Below, piece by piece: positions 1 to 5,588 of a DNA stretch of 6,267 nt (its first letter is position 1; each line of letters starts with the position of its first letter). The DNA comes from an uncultured Gammaproteobacteria bacterium (GTDB lineage: Bacteria > Pseudomonadota > Gammaproteobacteria > Pseudomonadales > UBA5518): positions 1-6,267 of the forward strand of contig CAIXOY010000503.1 in assembly GCA_903921135.1 (NCBI GenBank), in the 5' to 3' direction. The notes under the pieces were generated by a model. That model saw nothing but the letters and a program-made list of their open reading frames with translations. It was not told where the DNA came from and did no database searches. The position numbers were made by a program, and so were the translations under genes.

Positions 1-31
1 CTGGAGTTCAGACGTGTGCTCTTCCCGATCT
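1..31 (+). other. Residual Illumina TruSeq read-2 adapter (artefact)
   Basis: These bases reproduce the 3' part of the standard Illumina TruSeq read-2 adapter, starting CTGGAGTTCAGACG and ending in TCTTCCCGATCT. The known adapter ends TCTTCCGATCT, so there is one additional C within positions 24-26. This is not genomic DNA; it is untrimmed library sequence at a contig end. It shares a reading frame with the next gene, so a naive gene call beginning at the GTG at position 16 would include adapter-encoded residues. Recognition is from memory of the adapter, but a match of this length with a single insertion is not plausible by chance. Confidence 0.96.
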
Positions 32-54
32 CATTCCGCACGGTGTGCCTGCAG

Positions 55-486
55 ATGCACGACAACGACCGACGCACCTCCCACCATCAGGTCTTCCGCA
101 GCATGCTGGAAGCGTTGGGACGAAAGGACTGGGACGCCGGCTTCGCGCTGATGACCGAAGACGTGCTCTGCGACTGGCCCTACAGGCCGATTCCCGACAT
201 GCCCTCGGAGATGCAGGGGCGTGGCACCATTCGCGAGTTCTTCGCCAACGGGCAGGAACCGTTCGACGGCCTGAACTACCAGATCGACCGGATCTACGAA
301 CTGCTGGATCCGGACCTGCTGATCGCGGAATACCGTTCAGACTCACGCCACCGGGACAGCGGCATCCCGTACCGGAACGCCTACCTCGGGATCCTGCGGT
401 TCCGCGACGGCAAAGTCAGTTACTGGCGCGAGTACATCAACCCGCAAACGATCAGCGAATTGTTCGCCGCTTTGCACGCGCGCTGA
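55..486 (+). CDS. SnoaL-like / NTF2-fold protein
   Basis: A 143-residue protein with the pattern of the SnoaL-like (NTF2 superfamily) fold. It has an N-terminal helix around residues 12-34 (VFRSMLEALGRKDWDAGFAL), an early strand with an aromatic/proline stretch (DWPYRPIP, 40-47), a GRGTIREFF helix at 55-63, and C-terminal strands with IPYRNAYLGILRFRDGKVSY at 104-123 followed by WREYINP. The length is normal for a one-domain member. Such proteins form cone-shaped barrels that act as small isomerases, cyclases, dehydratases or ligand binders; the specific reaction cannot be told. ATG 55 is chosen because the helix follows at the usual distance. An in-frame GTG at 43 is possible, and the frame stays open back into the adapter, so the true start could be lost. 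No clear Shine-Dalgarno sequence is seen. It converges on kbl, leaving 10 bases between stop codons, so it is not in the same operon. Confidence 0.85.
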   Translation: MHDNDRRTSHHQVFRSMLEALGRKDWDAGFALMTEDVLCDWPYRPIPDMPSEMQGRGTIREFFANGQEPFDGLNYQIDRIYELLDPDLLIAEYRSDSRHRDSGIPYRNAYLGILRFRDGKVSYWREYINPQTISELFAALHAR

Positions 487-496
487 GCGACCCGCT

Positions 497-1705
497 TCAA
501 ACCTGCCCGGGCAAAACGCCCGTCTCGCGGGCCGCCGCCTCGAAGGCCTCCACCGCTTGCTCGATCTGCGCGGGCGTATGCGCCGCCGACAACTGCACCC
601 GGATACGCGCGGCGCCCTTCGGCACCACCGGATAGGAGAACGCTACCGCGTACACGCCACGCGCGAGCAAGGCCTCGGCCATGCGCGCCGCCAGCGCGGC
701 ATCCCCTATCATCACCGGGACGATGGGGTGCCCTGCCCCCGCCAGCCGGAACCCCGCTGCGCTCATGCGGGCGCGGAACAGCGCTGCGTTCTCATGCAGG
801 CGCTCACGCAGATCGCCACCCTGCTCCAGCATGTCGAGGACGCGCAAGGAGGCCGCGACGATGGGCGGCGCGAGCGAATTCGAGAACAGGTATGGACGGC
901 TGCGTTGGCGCAGAATCGCGATGATCTCGCGGCGGCCCGAGGTGTAGCCGCCGGAGGCGCCGCCGAGCGCCTTGCCCAGCGTTCCGGTGATCACGTCGAC
1001 GCGACCCATCACACCGCAGTGCTCGTGCGTGCCGCGTCCGGTAGCGCCCATGAAGCCGACGGCATGGGAGTCATCGACCATCACCGCAGCACCGTGGCGC
1101 TCGGCAAGCGCACAGACCCGGTCAAGCCGGGCAACAATGCCGTCCATCGAAAACACACCGTCCGTGGCCACGAGCACATGACGCGCGCCCTCGGCGCGCG
1201 CGGCACCGAGCTGCCTGTCGAGATCCTCCATGTCGTCGTTCGCATACCGGTAACGCCGCGCTTTGCTGAGGCGTATGCCGTCGATGATGCTCGCGTGGTT
1301 CAGCGCGTCGGACACCACCGCATCCTGCTCGCCAAGGATCGTCTCGAAAAGCCCGCCGTTCGCGTCGAAACAGGAGGAATAGAGAATAGTGTCCTCGGTG
1401 CCGAGGAATGCGCTGATGCGCTGCTCGAGTTCGCGGTGTGCGGTTTGCGTGCCGCAGATGAAACGCACCGAGGCCATGCCGAAGCCGTAGCGTTCAAGCC
1501 CGTGCGCAGCCGCAGCGCGCAGCTCCGGGTGATTGGCCAGCCCGAGATAATTGTTCGCGCAGAAGTTCAGCAAGCCGGCCTCGTTCCCGGCAACACCTAC
1601 CGATGCGCCTTGGGGGGTGCTGATCAATCGCTCCTGCTTCAGCAGACCATCACGGCGGATCGCGTCGAGTTCGGCGGAGAGGTGGGCGAGCAGGCCGTGG
1701 TGCAT
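497..1705 (-). CDS. kbl: Glycine C-acetyltransferase (2-amino-3-ketobutyrate CoA ligase)
   Basis: A 402-residue PLP-dependent alpha-oxoamine synthase (fold-type I). Kbl converts 2-amino-3-ketobutyrate plus CoA to glycine and acetyl-CoA, the second step of threonine breakdown through threonine dehydrogenase. Full-length collinear similarity to E. coli Kbl (398 residues, compared from memory) is very high: NFCANNYLGLANHP at 47-60, FGMASVRFICGTQ at 75-87, SCFDANGGLFET at 111-122, DALNHASIIDG at 133-143 (His137 expected to stack on PLP), TDGVFSMDG at 181-189, DDSHAVGF at 211-218, the Schiff-base lysine Lys245 in GTLGKALGG, and RPYLFSNSLAP at 270-280. All expected catalytic residues are present. 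It is the last gene of the minus-strand operon, starting 3 bases after the hydrolase stop, with a GAGGA ribosome-binding site 8 bases upstream. tdh, its usual neighbour, is absent from the window. An enzyme using a different acyl-CoA is possible but less likely given the close similarity. Confidence 0.95.
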   Translation of the reverse strand: MHHGLLAHLSAELDAIRRDGLLKQERLISTPQGASVGVAGNEAGLLNFCANNYLGLANHPELRAAAAHGLERYGFGMASVRFICGTQTAHRELEQRISAFLGTEDTILYSSCFDANGGLFETILGEQDAVVSDALNHASIIDGIRLSKARRYRYANDDMEDLDRQLGAARAEGARHVLVATDGVFSMDGIVARLDRVCALAERHGAAVMVDDSHAVGFMGATGRGTHEHCGVMGRVDVITGTLGKALGGASGGYTSGRREIIAILRQRSRPYLFSNSLAPPIVAASLRVLDMLEQGGDLRERLHENAALFRARMSAAGFRLAGAGHPIVPVMIGDAALAARMAEALLARGVYAVAFSYPVVPKGAARIRVQLSAAHTPAQIEQAVEAFEAAARETGVLPGQV

Positions 1706-1708
1706 GCC

Positions 1709-2599
1709 TCAGTTCCTCGGGGTATCAGCGAAACGGGCGATGCGCTCGGCTGTCCAGCCGGGCATCTCCATCGGAAAAAAATGGGTCTGCTCCGCAAGAT
1801 GCTCGTCGCGACCGTCCGCGAAGCACCCCGCCAAGGCCGGCCATGTGGGCGACGGAGCGAAATCGAGCAGGGCATCGTCAGTGCGCCGATCCCGCGCGCG
1901 GACCACGTCGACCGGCACCTGCACTCGGGCGATATCCTCGAAAATGCGGCGCATGTGGATCCCGACATAGACCTCGACTTCGAGATGCGGTGAGCAGGCG
2001 AGTTCGAACTCGCCATCCCCTGCAGGGCGCAGGCCGAAGTGGCAGTAGTCGCGGAGCACCTCCGGGTCCCAGCGCGAATACGGCTCGCGCCCGGCGAAGC
2101 TCTCGGCCATACGGGCCGCAGAGGGCCAGCGGTTGCGGCGGCGCCCCACGGGGTGCTCCGCCGCTGTCACGGTGTCAAACACCCGGGCTGCCACCTCCGG
2201 ATCCACGATCACCGGATCCAGCAGCAGCAGCCCCGCGAACGCAACCGGCTCCCGCGCGGCCGCCACCACCATCGCATGCCCGCCCATCGAGTGCCCTACG
2301 CCCGTGACGTTCCGAAGCGACATTGCGCGCACCACGCCGGCAAGGTCTTCACCGAACAGCGCGGCCTCGTAGGGGGGCGGCTTGGGCGCACTCTGACCGT
2401 GACTGGCCTGATCGAGCGCGAAGATCCGGCGCCCGGGCAGCCGCCGCGCGATGGCATCCCAGCAGCGCGCATGAAACCCTGTCGCATGCACCAGCAGCAG
2501 TGGATCGCCCTCCCCGCTCCACTCCCAGAGTGCAAGAGACTGGGCGCCGACCTGCACGTGGTGCAAGCGCGGTTGTTCCTCCGCGGAGCGGCACGCCAT
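1709..2599 (-). CDS. Alpha/beta hydrolase
   Basis: A 296-residue alpha/beta-hydrolase-fold protein without a signal peptide, so probably cytoplasmic. Visible landmarks are the strand plus oxyanion-hole region PLLLVHATGFHARCW at 33-47, ALDQASHGQS at 61-70, the nucleophile elbow GHSMGG with Ser104, the following strand LLLLDPV at 124-130, a cap region around 135-215, and the catalytic His273 in THFFPMEMPGW. The acid is probably Asp237 in the strand-7 segment VPVDVVRARD, though the exact residue is less certain. The family includes esterases, thioesterases, C-C bond hydrolases, epoxide hydrolases and haloperoxidases, so the substrate is unknown; HATGFH at the oxyanion hole fits an esterase or C-C hydrolase. 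It starts 2 bases after the stop of the upstream oxidoreductase and ends 3 bases before kbl, suggesting co-translation. Start ATG 2599 is supported by AAAGG 9 bases upstream. Confidence 0.92.
   Translation of the reverse strand: MACRSAEEQPRLHHVQVGAQSLALWEWSGEGDPLLLVHATGFHARCWDAIARRLPGRRIFALDQASHGQSAPKPPPYEAALFGEDLAGVVRAMSLRNVTGVGHSMGGHAMVVAAAREPVAFAGLLLLDPVIVDPEVAARVFDTVTAAEHPVGRRRNRWPSAARMAESFAGREPYSRWDPEVLRDYCHFGLRPAGDGEFELACSPHLEVEVYVGIHMRRIFEDIARVQVPVDVVRARDRRTDDALLDFAPSPTWPALAGCFADGRDEHLAEQTHFFPMEMPGWTAERIARFADTPRN
1714..1718 (-). promoter_or_regulatory. Shine-Dalgarno GAGGA for kbl
   Basis: GAGGA is embedded in the final codons of the alpha/beta hydrolase, 8 bases upstream of the kbl ATG at 1705. 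It supports the chosen start and a coupled hydrolase-kbl message. Confidence 0.7.
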
Positions 2600-2601
2600 C
2601 C

Positions 2602-3615
2602 TCAGCCGCCTTTGATGGCCCGTACCAGCCGGGCCGGCACTGCCGCGTCACCGCCGTACACCACCGGACTCACGCGCGTGCACCAGCTGCCGCAGCGCGC
2701 ACGGATGGCGGCACCCGCGGACTCCGGATCCCCCTGCACCACCACGGCATCGAGCAACTCGTCACTGAGAAGCGCCGACATCTCCTGCCAGCGCCCTTGC
2801 TTGGACAGCAGGTTCAGCTGCGGCTGCAGATCGGCCCAGCCGTGCCGCTCCAGCACCGGCGCGTAGGCAGGCGTAGAGGCATAGAACGATACCTGCGCAC
2901 GGGCCATCTGCAGGCTGGCGGCGCGCTCCTCCGGCGTGTCACCGGTGGCAACGATCACCTGACAGGAGATATCGATGGGCCCGGCTCGAGCGCCCTCACG
3001 GGCACGGCCGCGCGCGAGTGCCGGCAAAAGATCCTGCGCGACGAAATCGGGCGTGTTGAAGGGATGGACGAGAAAGCCGTCGCCCACCTCGCCCGCCATC
3101 TCGGTCATCGCGGGCCCTACGCCCGCGAGATGAATGGCGGGCAGCCCGTGCGGGTTAGGGCCCGGGTTGAAAAACGGCGTCATCAGGGTGTGGGTGTAGA
3201 ACTCTCCCCTGAAGTCGAGCGCTTTGCCCTCCTGCCAGCAGTCCCAGATCGCACGGATCGCCAGCACCATCTCGCGCATCCGCGCGGCCGGGTGCGACCA
3301 GGTGGCGCTGAAGCGCTTCTCGATGTGCGGGCGGATCTGTGATCCCAGCCCCAGCACGAACCTGCCGCCGGAGGCGAGTTGCAGATCGTAGCCGAGGTTC
3401 GCAAGCAACATGGGATTGCGGGCAAGCGCCACCGCGATGCCCGTCGAAAGTTGCAGCCGCGAGGTGCTGCCCGCGGCTGCCAGCAAGGGCATGAAGGGAT
3501 CGTGGCGCCCCTCGAAGGTGTAGGCGCCGTCGTAGCCGGCATCTTCGATGCCGCGTGCCACGGGGCCCGCATCAAGGGGGTTATCTACCAGCAGGCTGGC
3601 ATCGACAAAAAGCAT
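2602..3615 (-). CDS. LLM-class flavin-dependent oxidoreductase, TIGR03617-like
   Basis: A 337-residue luciferase-like monooxygenase (LLM) superfamily protein, a TIM barrel that binds F420 or FMN. Visible features: an N-terminal strand MLFVDASLL, GIEDAGYDGAYTFEGRHDPFMPL at 22-44, the typical STGIAVALARNPMLLA at 57-72, GGRFVLGLGSQIRPHIEKRF at 83-102 (the conserved cofactor-region motif), an EFYTHTLMTPFFNPGP segment at 138-153, and PAIHLAGVGPAMTEMAGEVGDGFLVHPF at 159-186. The order and spacing fit the TIGR03617 (MSMEG_2256-type) group of predicted F420-dependent oxidoreductases as I recall it; substrates for most of that group are unknown. Whether this host makes F420 cannot be judged here, and FMN use is possible. 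ATG 3615 has a strong GAGGA 7 bases upstream. It follows the acyl-CoA synthetase by 14 bases, placing it in the same operon. Confidence 0.92.
   Translation of the reverse strand: MLFVDASLLVDNPLDAGPVARGIEDAGYDGAYTFEGRHDPFMPLLAAAGSTSRLQLSTGIAVALARNPMLLANLGYDLQLASGGRFVLGLGSQIRPHIEKRFSATWSHPAARMREMVLAIRAIWDCWQEGKALDFRGEFYTHTLMTPFFNPGPNPHGLPAIHLAGVGPAMTEMAGEVGDGFLVHPFNTPDFVAQDLLPALARGRAREGARAGPIDISCQVIVATGDTPEERAASLQMARAQVSFYASTPAYAPVLERHGWADLQPQLNLLSKQGRWQEMSALLSDELLDAVVVQGDPESAGAAIRARCGSWCTRVSPVVYGGDAAVPARLVRAIKGG
2609..2613 (-). promoter_or_regulatory. Probable Shine-Dalgarno AAAGG for the alpha/beta hydrolase
   Basis: AAAGG sits within the last codons of the upstream oxidoreductase, 9 bases before the ATG at 2599. 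It supports this start and implies that the two cistrons are translationally linked. Confidence 0.55.
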
Positions 3616-3622
3616 GGGAGAG

Positions 3623-3627
3623 TCCTC
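3623..3627 (-). promoter_or_regulatory. Shine-Dalgarno GAGGA for the TIGR03617-like oxidoreductase
   Basis: GAGGA lies in the 14-base gap between the acyl-CoA synthetase stop and the ATG at 3615, 7 bases upstream of it. This ideal spacing fixes that start and indicates independent ribosome loading within the operon. Confidence 0.75.
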
Positions 3628-3629
3628 GT

Positions 3630-5171
3630 TCAGACGATGCGGGAGCCTTGCTTGCCCCAGTAACGGTCGCGCAACAGGCGCTTGTAGAGCTTGCCGGTGG
3701 GATGCCGCGGAAGCTCTGCCTCGAAGTCGATGCTCTTAGGACACTTGATGTGGGACAGCCGCTCCCTGCACCAGGCGATCAGTTCTCGCTCGAGATCGGG
3801 GCCCGCGGAGCTGATGTCAACGGGCTGTACCACGGCCTTCACCGACTCGCCGAAGTCCTCATCCGGGACTCCGAACACGGCCACGTCCATCACCGCGGGG
3901 TGCATCACGAGCAGGTTCTCTGTTTCCTGCGGGTAGATGTTCACGCCACCGGAAATGATCATGTTCGCCTTGCGGTCGGTCAGATAGAGATAGCCTTCCG
4001 CGTCGAGGTATCCGATGTCGCCGAGCGTGGTCCACCCTGCGGCGCTGCGCGAAGCGGCCGTCTTTTCGGGATCATTGTGGTAGACGAACTCGACACCGCC
4101 ACTGAAGTAGATCGCCCCCTCCTGCCCCGCCGGAAGCTCGTTGCCATCGTCGTCGAGCACATGAGGAACCCCGAAGACCGGCCGACCCACCGAGCCCGGG
4201 TGAGCGAGCCACTCCTCGCTGCGGATGGTGCACAGCCCGTTGCCTTCGCTGCCGGCGTAGTACTCGATGATGATCGGGCCCCACCAGTCGATCATGCGTT
4301 GCTTCACGTCCTTCGGGCACGGTGCGGCTGCGTGGATCGCGCAGCGATGACTCGAGAGGTCATGCGCGAGACGCTCGGCATCGGGGAGCTTCAGCATGCG
4401 CACGAACATGGTTGGCACCCACTGCGAGTGGGTAATGCGGTACTTCTCGATCAGCGCCAGCGATTGAGCTGCATCGAACCGCTCCATGACCACCACCGTG
4501 CCGCCGAATCGGTGCACGGTCATCGAGAAGCGCAGCGGTGCGGCGTGATAGAGCGGTGCCGGGGAGAGATACACCGTCCCGGAATCGAAACCGTAAAGAT
4601 GTGCGAGCAGCCCCGTCAGCGGGGAGACCGCATCAGGCGCCTCGCCGCTCAGTGCCACGCGGATGCCTTTGGGGCGACCGGTGGTGCCGGATGAATACAG
4701 GAAATCCGCACCGGCCGTGGCATCCGCAAGCGGCTCCGCTCCGAAGGACGCGCTCTCCTGCGCGTAGTCGCGGCAACCCTCGATATGGCCATCAACGGCG
4801 AAAAGCTCGGCTACGCCCTGCAAACCGGCTGCGAGTTCCTGCGCTATCCCGTGCTGCGAGAGCGACAGGAACAGCACCCGAGCGCCGGCGTCACGCACGA
4901 TGTACTCGACTTCTGGTGCCGTGAGCTTGCTGGAGATCGCCGTGTAGTACAGGCCACTGCGCTGCGCCGCCCAGCACAGCTCGAAATACCACGGATTGTT
5001 GTCCATGCAGATGGCGATGCCATCGCCGTTGCGCAAGCCGAGCGCGCGCAGCATCTGCGCGCAGCGAAGGCTGCGTTCCTCGAGCTCACCGTAGCTGACC
5101 GAGACGCCGCTACCCGCAAAGATGAACGCGGTGCGTTCCGGGTGATTCCGTGCGTGCAGTGAAGGGTGCAT
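3630..5171 (-). CDS. AMP-forming acyl-CoA synthetase (ANL superfamily)
   Basis: A 513-residue adenylate-forming ligase that activates a carboxylic acid with ATP and CoA to an acyl-CoA. All core ANL motifs are visible: the phosphate-binding loop YSSGTTGRPKG at 159-169, APLYHAAP at 205-212, the A5 motif YYAGSEG at 304-310, TTLGDIGYLD at 381-390 (A7, ribose-binding Asp385), the hinge LTDRKANMIISGGVNIYP at 397-414, and PRHPTGKLYKR with the adenylation lysine Lys494. The protein is complete and of normal family length. The N-terminal part (NNPWYFELCWAAQRSGLYYTAI at 58-79) resembles FadD-like ligases of fatty-acid and steroid-degrading bacteria more than acetyl-CoA synthetase, but the acid substrate is not identifiable. 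No membrane segment is evident. The start ATG lies 9 bases after the DUF1232 stop and has only a weak GAGA 7 bases upstream, so it may be translated by coupling. Confidence 0.94.
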   Translation of the reverse strand: MHPSLHARNHPERTAFIFAGSGVSVSYGELEERSLRCAQMLRALGLRNGDGIAICMDNNPWYFELCWAAQRSGLYYTAISSKLTAPEVEYIVRDAGARVLFLSLSQHGIAQELAAGLQGVAELFAVDGHIEGCRDYAQESASFGAEPLADATAGADFLYSSGTTGRPKGIRVALSGEAPDAVSPLTGLLAHLYGFDSGTVYLSPAPLYHAAPLRFSMTVHRFGGTVVVMERFDAAQSLALIEKYRITHSQWVPTMFVRMLKLPDAERLAHDLSSHRCAIHAAAPCPKDVKQRMIDWWGPIIIEYYAGSEGNGLCTIRSEEWLAHPGSVGRPVFGVPHVLDDDGNELPAGQEGAIYFSGGVEFVYHNDPEKTAASRSAAGWTTLGDIGYLDAEGYLYLTDRKANMIISGGVNIYPQETENLLVMHPAVMDVAVFGVPDEDFGESVKAVVQPVDISSAGPDLERELIAWCRERLSHIKCPKSIDFEAELPRHPTGKLYKRLLRDRYWGKQGSRIV

Positions 5172-5180
5172 ATGCGTATC

Positions 5181-5588
5181 TCAGTTCAGGGAGGGACCAA
5201 ACCACGTCGACAGACGCTCGCGCGCCCGGGCCTTGACGTCTTCATCCACGTAGCCCGCCACAGTGGCAAGAGCGGCGGCAAGCGCGCCGAGGTCATCGAC
5301 GTAGCCCACGCCTGGCAGCAGATCAGGGATGGCATCGACAGGCATCACGAAATAGGCGAGCGCACCCCACATCGTGAGCTTGGCCCACCGGGGCACATCG
5401 GGGCGCTCGGCCGCGTAGTAGAGCCAGAGTGCTTTCTCGACCAGTTCACGACCCGCGGCTCGGGCGAACCGGGCGAGTTTCTGCCAGAACGCCGGGGCGG
5501 AGAAATCACGTGCCCGGGCCCGCAGGTGCTCGCCGTCGTGCGAGCCGCTCGCGGGGGTGATGCGCGGGGCGCGTCGCATCCCGCGCAC
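5181..5588 (-). CDS. YkvA family (DUF1232) small membrane protein
   Basis: A 135-residue protein whose middle matches the YkvA/DUF1232 domain: PRWAKLTMWGALAYFVMPVDAIPDLLPGVGYVDDLGALAAAL at about 66-107, with the hallmark PVDAIPDLLPGVGYVDD at 83-99. The hydrophobic stretches on either side of that motif suggest membrane association. The N-terminal 30 residues are basic and low in hydrophobicity. Family function is unknown. The gene begins with GTG directly abutting the TGA of the upstream oxidoreductase and ends 9 bases before the acyl-CoA synthetase. An in-frame ATG at 5579-5577 (codon 4) is an equally plausible start, since neither has a good Shine-Dalgarno sequence. Its place inside a metabolic operon is unusual and does not by itself indicate a role. 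Confidence 0.88.
   Translation of the reverse strand: MRGMRRAPRITPASGSHDGEHLRARARDFSAPAFWQKLARFARAAGRELVEKALWLYYAAERPDVPRWAKLTMWGALAYFVMPVDAIPDLLPGVGYVDDLGALAAALATVAGYVDEDVKARARERLSTWFGPSLN

Noticed and set aside
508..522. A CGGGC / GCCCG hairpin with a five-base loop near the convergent gene ends, considered as a terminator
   Set aside because: The stem is only 5 bp, it lies inside the last codons of kbl, and neither strand has a T-run after it. A bidirectional intrinsic terminator is not supported.
557..1993. A 478-codon open frame on the plus strand, opposite kbl and the end of the hydrolase gene
   Set aside because: It is antisense to two strongly recognised genes, its translation resembles no family I know and is rich in Arg, His and Ala, and such open shadow frames are common in GC-rich DNA.
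2197..2220. Two copies of CCGGATCCA 15 bases apart
   Set aside because: They fall inside the hydrolase gene and encode similar DP-containing residues around position 128-134. This is coincidental coding similarity, not a repeat element.
2323..3342. A 339-codon open frame on the plus strand, opposite the hydrolase and the TIGR03617-like gene
   Set aside because: It spans the junction of two well-supported minus-strand genes and has an arginine-rich composition with no recognisable fold.
3555..4694. A 379-codon open frame on the plus strand, opposite the acyl-CoA synthetase
   Set aside because: The opposite strand has every ANL motif in order. The plus-strand translation shows no domain and no ribosome-binding site, so it is a GC-driven shadow.
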